NCBI GenBank assembly: GCA_937891325.1
Contig: CALAFU010000145.1
Location: 1-5,063 of the forward strand
Reading direction: 5' to 3'
Origin: an uncultured Candidatus Melainabacteria bacterium
Lineage (GTDB): Bacteria; Cyanobacteriota; Vampirovibrionia; Gastranaerophilales; Gastranaerophilaceae
Length of the DNA stretch: 5,063 bases
The translations under genes were made by a program, and so were the position numbers. The first letter of the stretch is position 1; each line of letters opens with the position of its first letter. Shown piece by piece: positions 1-5,063 of this stretch. Under the pieces are notes generated by a model. It searched no databases. It worked only from the letters and a program-made list of their open reading frames with translations, and was not told the DNA's origin.

Positions 1-824
1 TTGTAACTGCGCTTAATACGCAAAAGGCAACAACAGAATGGATGAATACCCTTACAACAAACATGACTAACATGTACACTCCTGGTTTTAAGGAGAATAA
101 GGTAACATTCAAAACCTTCCTAGGTGGTGCTGTTCTTGATAATTGTGATAAAAACTTCGGTCAAGGTAAATCTACACCAGGTACAGCAAACGCAAACCTA
201 TTCCTAGAAGGTGAAGGTTTCTTCGTTACACGTACTGATGAAGGCAAAGTAATTTACACAAGACATGGTGAATTCGACTTCAATAACGAAGGTGTTTATA
301 CAAACAAGGACGGCTTTACAGTTCAAGGTTACATCTTAAACGATAAAGGTGAAATCATGGCTGGTACAAAGTCTTTGAGTGCTGACCTTTATGAAGAAAC
401 AATTACAAAGGGTGGTGCATTAGATGTTCCAACAACTAACATCAAACTTTGGATTGACCCTAATAATGGTAAATACTTAGGTAAATACGACGATTACGAA
501 ATTAAAAACGACGGTACAATTTATGGTAAAGCCGACGGTGGTAAAAAACGTGTTCCATTGTACAAAATCGCAACAATGAGTTTCCACAACAAAAACGGTT
601 TGTACGAAGTTAAAGACGGTCAATACATTGAAACAGAAGAATCAGGAAGACCTGTTTTAGGACGTAACGAAATTCGTTCAGGCTTGTTAGAATTGTCAAA
701 CGTTGGTTTTAAAGATAATATCGCTAACTACCAACAAGCAAAAGTTCAAATGGAACTTGCAAATAAATTGATTTCATCTCAAAAAGAATTGCTACAAGAA
801 GCAATGAGATTGGTATCATCGTAG
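1..824 (+). CDS. Flagellar hook-basal-body protein, FlgG/FlgF family (5' end outside window)
   Basis: This is a structural protein of the flagellar rod/hook axis, exported by the flagellar type III apparatus. The frame is open from base 3 to the left edge, so the ATG at 42 is internal. The codons before it (reading VTALNTQKATTEW) continue the family N-terminal helix, which leads into the TNMTNMYTPGFK segment, equivalent to the NNLANVNTTGFK signature of rod/hook proteins. Further matches are LFLEGEGFFV followed by YTRHGEFDFNNEG (family pattern GDGFF..YTR.G.F..d..G), then FHNKNGLYEV, and a C-terminal RSGLLELSNV plus an amphipathic helix (family: QG.LE.SNV). About 273 residues are visible, near the usual FlgG/FlgF length of 250-270, so only about ten residues should be missing. 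The signatures do not separate FlgG from FlgF. Two adjacent TAG stops end it. Phe codons are mostly TTC, suggesting strong expression. Confidence 0.88.
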   Translation, partial: VTALNTQKATTEWMNTLTTNMTNMYTPGFKENKVTFKTFLGGAVLDNCDKNFGQGKSTPGTANANLFLEGEGFFVTRTDEGKVIYTRHGEFDFNNEGVYTNKDGFTVQGYILNDKGEIMAGTKSLSADLYEETITKGGALDVPTTNIKLWIDPNNGKYLGKYDDYEIKNDGTIYGKADGGKKRVPLYKIATMSFHNKNGLYEVKDGQYIETEESGRPVLGRNEIRSGLLELSNVGFKDNIANYQQAKVQMELANKLISSQKELLQEAMRLVSS

Positions 825-826
825 TA

Positions 827-926
827 GACTTTAAGCCTATAAGAGTTTAGTCATTAAGTCGAACTATGATTAAAATGACAGTTAAATTACAAAATAACTT
901 ATCGTCTTATTGACTTAGCCCTTATA
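827..926 (+). repeat. Diverged palindromic repeat, copy A
   Basis: This segment starts just after the flagellar stop codons and resembles 1100-1212. The cores 855-926 and 1140-1211 are both 72 bases long, and the first 40 bases match at 32 positions without gaps; both end in CCTTATA. The copy is also imperfectly self-complementary: the TTAAGCCTATAAG near its left end pairs roughly with CTTATTGACTTAGCCCTTATA at its right end, so the RNA could fold into a long interrupted hairpin. Stop codons and the lack of a shared open frame between the copies argue against coding. It could be a non-autonomous dispersed element or a duplicated 3' UTR structure. Confidence 0.6.
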
Positions 927-952
927 AATTTTTAAATTTATAGCCGAAATAA

Positions 953-987
953 CAAACCGCAGTGCTGTTATAGCACTGCTCGGTTTG
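953..987 (+). other. Bulged 14-bp hairpin, possible part of a small RNA or 3' UTR
   Basis: CAAACCG (953-959) pairs with CGGTTTG (981-987), and CAGTGCT (960-966) pairs with AGCACTG (972-978). The loop is GTTAT, and a two-base CT bulge sits on the 3' side. The stem is much more GC-rich than its surroundings and so is unlikely to be chance. No run of T follows, so it is not an ordinary terminator. It lies between repeat copy A and the terminator at 1041-1069. It may be a stabilising 3' UTR stem of the flagellar mRNA, or the 5' hairpin of a short independent transcript. It does not match a riboswitch or RNA family I recognise. Confidence 0.6.
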
Positions 988-1040
988 ACGTGAAAAATTT
1001 CAAAATAGAGAGAGAAAATTTTAGAGTAAATTCAAGTACT

Positions 1041-1069
1041 GAGGGTTTAACAGGCGCCCTCTTTTTTTT
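1041..1069 (+). terminator. Intrinsic terminator, + strand
   Basis: GAGGG (1041-1045) pairs with CCCTC (1057-1061), with a possible extra T-G pair inside, and is followed directly by eight T (1062-1069). This is the classic stem plus U-tract. It most simply ends the flagellar transcript, although it lies 217 bases past the stop codon, leaving a long structured 3' UTR. Alternatively it ends a separate small RNA starting near 945. Confidence 0.8.
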
Positions 1070-1086
1070 GCGGTTTTATAATAGGT

Positions 1087-1099
1087 ATTGTCAGACAAT
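1087..1099. other. 13-base inverted repeat
   Basis: ATTGTC (1087-1092) and GACAAT (1094-1099) are perfect inverted arms around a single A. The site lies between the + strand terminator and repeat copy B. It could be a protein-binding site or the edge of the repeat element. No promoter is evident beside it. Confidence 0.3.
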
Positions 1100-1212
1100 G
1101 ACTGAATTTAAGGCTATAAGTCAATAAGGGTTAAGAGGATAAGTTGAATTATTATTAAAATGACATTTTGATTATAAATGACTTAAAGTCTTATAGTCTT
1201 AAAGCCTTATAG
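1100..1212 (+). repeat. Diverged palindromic repeat, copy B
   Basis: This is the second copy of the element at 827-926, in the same orientation. Its ends are more clearly self-complementary than in copy A: TTTAAGGCTATAAGTCAATA at the left is roughly the reverse complement of the right end, which reads CTTAAAGTCTTATAG then TCTTAAAGCCTTATAG. The resulting long imperfect stem is made almost wholly of A/T pairs with short GC steps. The sharing of both direct and inverted similarity fits a palindromic dispersed repeat. No target-site duplication is obvious at its edges. Confidence 0.6.
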
Positions 1213-1222
1213 TTTACATAAT

Positions 1223-1250
1223 AAAAAGTTCGTCAAGATTGTTGACGAAC
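1223..1250 (-). terminator. Intrinsic terminator, - strand
   Basis: GTTCGTCAA (1228-1236) and TTGACGAAC (1242-1250) form a perfect 9-bp stem with a 5-base loop. Read on the - strand, the stem is followed by TTTTTATTAT (complement of 1218-1227), as in an intrinsic terminator. On the + strand only ATTAAATAAA follows, so termination is likely one-way, leftward. No - strand gene that would need it is visible between 1251 and 1513. It may stop antisense transcription entering the flagellar region, or end an unrecognised small RNA. Confidence 0.6.
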
Positions 1251-1458
1251 ATTAAATAAACACGAGGATATTAAGAGAGAGAGTATAAAAATCTTTGTTA
1301 TTATCAGCGCATATAAATTAATACACCGATATTCTTTTTATCCTTTTTATTAAATTGTTTGTTTGCTTATCGCTTACATTTATATTAAGTATTTTTGTGT
1401 TTAAAAATTGCCTTTTCAGTAGCCATGCGGGATTGAAGCATTTTTATCTTTTTCTTGC
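1251..1458. other. Non-coding stretch with no identified gene
   Basis: This very AT-rich stretch lies between the - strand terminator and the glucokinase promoter. I find no credible gene in it. A purine run (AAGAGAGAGAG, near 1271-1281) echoes a similar one near 1005-1014. The only short - strand frame starting at ATG that I noted covers 1385-1441 (18 residues) and lacks a good ribosome-binding site. Confidence 0.5.
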
Positions 1459-1487
1459 ATGACAAGCATGCTTGTTTGTCATATTAT
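1459..1487 (+). promoter_or_regulatory. Sigma-70-type promoter of the glucokinase-holA-holB operon
   Basis: The -35 box is ATGACA (1459-1464, 5 of 6 matches to TTGACA), the spacer is exactly 17 bases, and the -10 box is TATTAT (1482-1487, 5 of 6 matches to TATAAT). Transcription would start near 1494. That leaves a leader of about 20 bases holding the ribosome-binding site AGAGG (1501-1505), 8 bases before the ATG at 1514. The leader is too short for a riboswitch. Confidence 0.6.
1462..1475. promoter_or_regulatory. Candidate operator: 14-base perfect palindrome within the promoter
   Basis: ACAAGCATGCTTGT is perfectly self-complementary. It overlaps the end of the -35 box and fills most of the spacer, where a bound repressor would block RNA polymerase. 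An outer pair, ATGACA (1459-1464) and TGTCAT (1477-1482), extends the symmetry. Position and symmetry suggest control by a dimeric regulator. Its identity cannot be read from the window. Confidence 0.45.
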
Positions 1488-1513
1488 TAAAGTAAGAAAA
1501 AGAGGTATTAAAG

Positions 1514-2467
1514 ATGACTAAAAATAGAATTGGTATTGATGTTGGCGGTACTAACATTAAGTTTGCACTTGTTAGCCCTAAAGGCGAAATTTTATATTCA
1601 AATTCAACTCCGACTCGTTCAGAAATGGGTTACGAATACACAGTTAACAACATGAAACAAGCAATCATTACGCTTATGGAAGAAACAAACTCTTCAAAAG
1701 CTAATGTTGAAGGTATCGGCTTTGGTTTTCCAGGACAAATCGATTACAAAAACGGTATCGTAAAACATTCAACAAATATCCCAGGTTGGAATAATGTTTC
1801 AATCACTGACATTATTGAAAAAGAATTTGGAATTCCAACAAGAATTGACAATGATGTACGTGTTGCAACATTAGGTGAATTAAACTATGGTGCAGGAAAA
1901 GGCTGTGACAACTTAGTTTGCATAACAGTTGGTACAGGTATCGGCTCTGGTATCGTAATCAACGGTAAACTTGTACGTGGCGCAAGCAACACGGCTGGTG
2001 AAATTGGTCACATCAAACTTTTCGCAAATGGTGAGAAACTTTGTGGTTGTGGTGATTATGGTTGTTTAGAAGCATACGTTTCAGGACCTTCAATCGTTGC
2101 AATGGCAGAAGAATACTTAAAAGGTGGTAAATCTACAAAATTCAGAGAAATGGCTGAAAATGGTGAAATTACACCTTACATCGTTGCTAAAGCAGCAGAA
2201 CAAGGCGACGGCGTTGCGAATATGATTTTCAAATTTATGGGTGAATACTTAGGCACAGGTTTAGCAAGTGTTGTAAATCTATTGAACCCAGAAAGAATTA
2301 TCATCGGCGGTGGCGTTGCTGCTTGTGGCGATTTGTTATTAAAACCTACAAAAGAAGCTCTTATGAAACGTGCAATGCCTGTTTCAGCTGAAGCTGTTGA
2401 AATTGTTCCAGCTCAATTAGGTAACAACGCAGGCGTTATCGGCGCAAGTTTATTGATTGAATCGTAG
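1514..2467 (+). CDS. ROK-family glucokinase
   Basis: Likely reaction: ATP-dependent phosphorylation of glucose to glucose 6-phosphate in the cytoplasm, the entry to glycolysis. The 317-residue length is typical of ROK glucokinases. The phosphate-binding loop DVGGTNIK is at residues 9-16, GFPGQID at 71-77, and the catalytic Asp is 114 within DND (112-114). GTGIGSG at 140-146 is the second ATP-binding loop. EIGH is at 163-166, with sugar-binding Glu163 and zinc-ligand His166. The ROK zinc motif CGCGDYGCLE is at 177-186 (Cys177, Cys179, Cys184), with sugar-contacting Glu186. NPERIIIGGGVA at 258-269 closes the ATP site. There is no N-terminal helix-turn-helix, so it is a kinase and not a ROK repressor. 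The ATG at 1514 is supported by AGAGG 8 bases upstream. It is first in an operon with holA and holB. Specificity for glucose over other hexoses or N-acetylmannosamine is inferred. Confidence 0.9.
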   Translation: MTKNRIGIDVGGTNIKFALVSPKGEILYSNSTPTRSEMGYEYTVNNMKQAIITLMEETNSSKANVEGIGFGFPGQIDYKNGIVKHSTNIPGWNNVSITDIIEKEFGIPTRIDNDVRVATLGELNYGAGKGCDNLVCITVGTGIGSGIVINGKLVRGASNTAGEIGHIKLFANGEKLCGCGDYGCLEAYVSGPSIVAMAEEYLKGGKSTKFREMAENGEITPYIVAKAAEQGDGVANMIFKFMGEYLGTGLASVVNLLNPERIIIGGGVAACGDLLLKPTKEALMKRAMPVSAEAVEIVPAQLGNNAGVIGASLLIES

Positions 2468-2469
2468 TT

Positions 2470-3450
2470 ATGGCAGTATATTTTTATTACGGTGATGAAG
2501 ATTATAATATTGATTTAGCAATCGAAGCCTTAAAAAAAGGGTTGGATAAGAATTTTGCGTCTGTAAATTTCAAAAAATTGTATTATCCAAAATATCCTGA
2601 TTTAATGCTTGCAGTGCGCTCTCAAGGTATTATGTTTGGAAAAACTTTGACCGTAATAAACTGCAACCGTTATTTTTACGGAGAAGACAAAGAAAAAGCC
2701 ATAAGTTTTGAGGATAACGAATTAAAAGAACTTGAAACAGCATTAACCAACAATATGGAAGGCTGTGATATAGCTTTTTATTTAAACTATCCGGCTGATG
2801 AACGTAAAAAAATCGACAAGCGTAAAAAGATTTTCAAAATTCTTTCAAAATTCAATTCGCAAGAATTTTTGCGTTATCAAATGAATTATTACGGCAAACA
2901 AGATTTGTCAGCTTGGTTAAAAAAACAAGGCAAGTCAAAAGGAATAGCTCTTGAGCAACCTGCTATTGATGAATTAATCGAAAGTGTTGGTAATCATTTA
3001 AGAGAACTTGATTATGAGTTAGACAAACTTAAATTATTTGCTTATCCAGAGAAAAATATTACAAAAGCAATAGTGAAAGAAATCTGTGTTTCAAACGAAG
3101 ATTTGTTCCATTTTACAGAACTTGTTATGTCTCAAGACTACGACAAGGCTCTTTTTGAATACAAAAAACTCTTGGATAAAAAGCACCCTCTAGAAATTTT
3201 GTCAGCAATTCAAACCATTTTAAGAAAAAGAATTTTGTTAAAAATAAATTCTAACAAATCGGTTGAAGAAATTGCCTCAATTACAGGAATGTCGGCAAAA
3301 CAAGTTACTGCAATTATGAAAAATAGCAGAGGACAACAATTAAAGAATTTAGTAAAATTAAAAGAAAATTTAACTAATGCAGAGTATAGAATAAAGTCAG
3401 GGCAATCGATTGACGGCGAAATGGAGGTGCAAAATGCACTTCTTAGATAA
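2470..3450 (+). CDS. holA: DNA polymerase III subunit delta
   Basis: Delta is the clamp-loader subunit that opens the beta sliding clamp. The 326-residue length is close to the usual 330-345. The N-terminus MAVYFYYGDEDYNIDLAI matches the family start (..YLL.GdE.fli). SQGIMFGKTLTVIN (51-64) corresponds to the clamp-contacting segment, with hydrophobic Met55-Phe56 in the position of the E. coli Leu-Phe wedge. AIDELIESVGNHLRELDYELDKLKLF (166-190) is the family's helical signature near the end of the AAA+-like part. The C-terminal collar domain ends with NAEYRIKSGQSIDGEMEVQNALLR, as expected. Like other delta proteins it has no nucleotide-binding P-loop. The ATG lies two bases after the glucokinase stop, with no Shine-Dalgarno sequence in front, so translation probably depends on coupling to glucokinase. 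Phe codons (10 TTT, 4 TTC) are less biased to TTC than in the flagellar gene. Confidence 0.9.
   Translation: MAVYFYYGDEDYNIDLAIEALKKGLDKNFASVNFKKLYYPKYPDLMLAVRSQGIMFGKTLTVINCNRYFYGEDKEKAISFEDNELKELETALTNNMEGCDIAFYLNYPADERKKIDKRKKIFKILSKFNSQEFLRYQMNYYGKQDLSAWLKKQGKSKGIALEQPAIDELIESVGNHLRELDYELDKLKLFAYPEKNITKAIVKEICVSNEDLFHFTELVMSQDYDKALFEYKKLLDKKHPLEILSAIQTILRKRILLKINSNKSVEEIASITGMSAKQVTAIMKNSRGQQLKNLVKLKENLTNAEYRIKSGQSIDGEMEVQNALLR
3423..3427 (+). promoter_or_regulatory. Ribosome-binding site that fixes the holB start
   Basis: GGAGG lies 6 bases before the ATG at 3434, an ideal Shine-Dalgarno arrangement inside the end of holA. It favours ATG 3434 over the in-frame TTG at 3410, which would add eight residues (TAKWRCK-type sequence) with no family counterpart. 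Confidence 0.8.
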
Positions 3451-4285
3451 GTATCCTTTTTTGGTAAAATATTTTGAAAATGGGATTAAAAATCCTGACA
3501 AATCTATTGCTCATAGCATTTTGTTATACGGACACGATTTGCAGGCGCAATATGACCTTGCGCTATACATTGCAAGGCTTTTAAACTGCAAAAAAGATAA
3601 AAATTATGACTGCAATTGCCTTGATTGCAATTGGATTAGAATGGGCGAACACCCTGCAGTATTAACTATTTCACGAGTTGATAACAAACCCGACGGAGAC
3701 GAGTCAAAAACAGTTATTTCAATACGACAAGCTCAAGAAATTAAGCAATCTCTTTTGACATCTTCTGATTTTCACAGAGTTTTCATTTTCTGTGACAGAG
3801 ACAACGACGACAACATTCAAGGTTTGAACAAGCTAAATTTCCAAGAAGAAGCTGCAAATGCCCTTTTAAAAACGATTGAAGAACCACCAGCAAAAACAAC
3901 CTTCTTCTTTTTAACTCGTGACAAAGAGGATTTAATCTCAACGATAATTTCTCGTTCTCAATGTTTCTTTGTACCTTCTTTTGAAAATACAGACTACAAT
4001 TGGGATAACATTAAAGGTATTTTTGAAAACTATTACGAATTTGGACGAGGTGAGGTTTTCGACCTTGCAAAAAAACTGAATGATGTTTCCTCTGATGCAA
4101 TCAAGACTTTAGACGAAATGCAAAATTATATGCTTTCACTATTAAAAAGCAACCTTGATAACAAACAAATTCAGCTAAAATTAATGCACGACATTGAAGC
4201 TGTTGAACTAGCGAAAAAAGAAGTTACAGCAAGCGTTTCACCAATTAATGCATTTGAAAATTTATGCCTTGATATTATCAAGTAG
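3434..4285 (+). CDS. holB: DNA polymerase III subunit delta-prime
   Basis: Delta-prime is the stator subunit of the clamp loader. The 283 residues from ATG 3434 make it shorter than the common 310-335. IAHSILLYGHDLQAQYDLAL (25-44) is the P-loop region, but lacks the GxxGxGK(T/S) pattern, as is usual for delta-prime. The zinc module has Cys52, Cys60, Cys62 and Cys65, followed by the family's MGEHPAV. AANALLKTIEEPP (140-152) and FFFLTRDKEDLISTIISRSQ (157-176) are diagnostic of the DnaX/HolB group. The usual SRC motif reads SRS (173-175), keeping the arginine. The segment after Asp121 (about 121-139) is longer than in E. coli delta-prime. The gene overlaps holA by 17 bases and has its own strong ribosome-binding site. 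It ends inside the tail of yqeK, which is on the other strand, and no terminator is visible after it. Confidence 0.88.
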   Translation: MHFLDKYPFLVKYFENGIKNPDKSIAHSILLYGHDLQAQYDLALYIARLLNCKKDKNYDCNCLDCNWIRMGEHPAVLTISRVDNKPDGDESKTVISIRQAQEIKQSLLTSSDFHRVFIFCDRDNDDNIQGLNKLNFQEEAANALLKTIEEPPAKTTFFFLTRDKEDLISTIISRSQCFFVPSFENTDYNWDNIKGIFENYYEFGRGEVFDLAKKLNDVSSDAIKTLDEMQNYMLSLLKSNLDNKQIQLKLMHDIEAVELAKKEVTASVSPINAFENLCLDIIK

Positions 4286-4840
4286 TTCGTTATAAATTTT
4301 TATTGTGGTAAGACAAATTTTTAATCGTCTATCAACAAGGCTTTTAATTGTGTAATCGTAACAAGCCATTAATGCTTTATCCAAGCCGTTTTCTTCATCA
4401 AGAATTTTATAAACTTTTTCGCGCCAAGATTTATCGCGAGTGTTAGGTTCGATTTTGTCTGCCAAGAAGATTATTTTTTCAAAAGTTGTCATTTTCAATT
4501 TGCCGACTGTATGGCAATAAATTGCTGATAAAATTTCTTCGTCTTCAACTCCAAACTCTGTTTTTGCAACATAAGCGCCAGCTGGAGAGTGAAAAGTTTT
4601 TGGATTTAGCAATTCTTCTGGGTCACAATCCATTTTATTTTCAATAATTTCTTTTAAATCTTCGTTTTTGTAGCATTTTGCACAATCGTGAATCAAGCCT
4701 GTAAGATATGCTTTTTCTTCATCAAGACCATATCTTTTGGCTAAATCTTTTGCACAATCGGCAGTACCCAAAGAGTGCAAATATCTTTCTTCATTTAAGT
4801 TTTCTTTAAGCCATTCTTTAATTTCAGCATTATTTTTCAT
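4262..4840 (-). CDS. yqeK: YqeK-family HD-domain bis(5'-nucleosyl)-tetraphosphatase (symmetrical)
   Basis: YqeK proteins hydrolyse diadenosine tetraphosphate symmetrically to two ADP in the cytoplasm, removing a stress-linked dinucleotide. The 192-residue length is typical. The metal-binding HD residues are in place: His22 (RYLHSLG), His51-Asp52 (GLIHDCAK), His84 (FHSPAGAY), His110 (AIYCHTVGKLKM) and Asp128 (IIFLADKIEP). The HT.G...M and LAD.IEP..R patterns are specific to YqeK within the HD superfamily. The ATG at 4840 lies within the last codons of nadD (11-base overlap), so the two genes are co-transcribed and probably translationally coupled. The nearest purine-rich sequence, GAAGAAAAAG, is a weak ribosome-binding site. 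The gene ends by overlapping the 3' end of holB by 24 bases. The frequent third partner, rsfS/ybeB, does not follow. Confidence 0.9.
   Translation of the reverse strand: MKNNAEIKEWLKENLNEERYLHSLGTADCAKDLAKRYGLDEEKAYLTGLIHDCAKCYKNEDLKEIIENKMDCDPEELLNPKTFHSPAGAYVAKTEFGVEDEEILSAIYCHTVGKLKMTTFEKIIFLADKIEPNTRDKSWREKVYKILDEENGLDKALMACYDYTIKSLVDRRLKICLTTIKIYNELLDNIKA
4268..4282. other. 15-base palindrome in the convergent gene overlap
   Basis: CTTGATA (4268-4274) and TATCAAG (4276-4282) are perfect inverted arms around one T, falling entirely within the 24-base overlap of holB and yqeK. The + side is followed after a few bases by ATAAATTTTTATTG, and the - side by ATAAATTTTC. It could give weak two-way termination, or could be a by-product of both coding constraints. 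The stem is short and AT-rich. Confidence 0.3.
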
Positions 4841-5063
4841 TATCTTTTTCTTCGTCCTCTAGATATAAACCATGTTTTTTAATATATTCTTGAACCTTTT
4901 GTGGAACAAGATTTCCGATAGGTTTTCCATGTTTAATTCTACTTCTAAGAACAGTTGATGACAAGTTTATAAATGGCATATCAACACATACAAAGTTGTA
5001 ACCTGCATTTCTAAAGCGTTCTAAAGAATCAGGGTTAAAATTTTCTTCTCGAGGGAAAACAAC
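4830..5063 (-). CDS. nadD: Nicotinate-nucleotide adenylyltransferase (C-terminal part; 5' end outside window)
   Basis: NadD joins nicotinate mononucleotide and ATP to give deamido-NAD, the penultimate step of NAD synthesis. The visible 77 residues run from the right edge (VVFPREENFNPDSLERF) to a TAA at 4830-4832. The diagnostic C-terminal block DMPFINLSSTVLRSRIKHGK corresponds to the family's ISSTxIRxR nucleotide-binding motif. It is followed by PIGNLVPQKVQEYIKKHGLY, the standard ending (lVP..V..YI..h.LY). An acidic tail (LEDEEKDNEK) lies beyond the usual end. The N-terminal GxFDPxHxGH motif must lie outside the window. The gene is directly upstream of yqeK and overlaps it by 11 bases, the common nadD-yqeK order. 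Confidence 0.88.
   Translation of the reverse strand, partial: VVFPREENFNPDSLERFRNAGYNFVCVDMPFINLSSTVLRSRIKHGKPIGNLVPQKVQEYIKKHGLYLEDEEKDNEK

Noticed and set aside
42..44. ATG at 42 as the start of the flagellar gene
   Set aside because: The frame stays open to the left edge, and the upstream codons encode the conserved N-terminal helix of rod/hook proteins, so the true start lies outside the window.
866..913. 15-codon + strand frame (MIKMTVKLQNNLSSY) within repeat copy A
   Set aside because: The frame is broken by an early stop in copy B and has no ribosome-binding site, so it is not coding.
923..942. TATAAATTT/AAATTTATA inverted repeat
   Set aside because: It is made only of A/T pairs in a very AT-rich region, with a two-base loop. 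It is likely chance or part of the repeat edge, and is neither a terminator nor a defined operator.
1426..1439. GCGGGATTGAAGC, resembling the 3' end of some CRISPR repeats
   Set aside because: It occurs once, with no repeated unit or regular spacing around it, so it is not an array.
1385..1441. 18-codon - strand frame beginning MLQSRMATEK
   Set aside because: It is very short, has no clear ribosome-binding site or promoter, and resembles no family I recognise. Without conservation evidence it is not reported as a gene.
3410..3433. TTG at 3410 as the holB start
   Set aside because: The extra eight residues do not resemble the family, and the ATG at 3434 has an ideal GGAGG 6 bases upstream.

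Overview
This is an AT-rich bacterial chromosome segment made of housekeeping genes plus one flagellar gene. It shows no tRNA, rRNA, CRISPR array, transposase or phage gene. The organism cannot be fixed from sequence alone. Low GC, a flagellar rod/hook-type protein and a clamp-loader pair behind a ROK glucokinase would fit a gut Gastranaerophilales/Vampirovibrionia ('Melainabacteria') genome. An AT-rich Firmicute is the main alternative. This placement is inference from general impression, not from a search.

Layout, left to right. (1) The window opens inside a flagellar hook-basal-body protein of the FlgG/FlgF family (+ strand), whose first few codons lie off the left edge. (2) A gene-free stretch of about 690 bases (825-1513) follows. 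It is not featureless: it holds two diverged direct copies of a roughly 100-base, internally palindromic repeat, a bulged hairpin, a strong + strand intrinsic terminator, a second hairpin that reads as a terminator on the - strand, and a sigma-70-type promoter whose spacer carries a perfect 14-base palindrome. (3) That promoter drives a tight + strand operon: ROK-family glucokinase, then the DNA polymerase III delta subunit (holA) two bases later, then the delta-prime subunit (holB) overlapping holA by 17 bases. (4) On the - strand, converging on holB and overlapping it tail-to-tail by 24 bases, lie yqeK (HD-domain dinucleotide hydrolase) and, upstream of it, the C-terminal part of nadD (nicotinate-nucleotide adenylyltransferase), which runs off the right edge. 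nadD and yqeK overlap by 11 bases and are a classic conserved pair.

How the genes work together: glucokinase feeds glucose into glycolysis. HolA and HolB are two of the clamp-loader subunits that place the sliding clamp on DNA. NadD makes the dinucleotide precursor of NAD. YqeK-family enzymes cleave diadenosine tetraphosphate. The pairing of glucokinase with two clamp-loader genes in one transcript is the least expected part of the gene order.

I see no convincing undescribed multi-gene system. The most rewarding parts for follow-up are the intergenic stretch (repeat pair, possible small RNA, promoter/operator) and sequence oddities in delta-prime.
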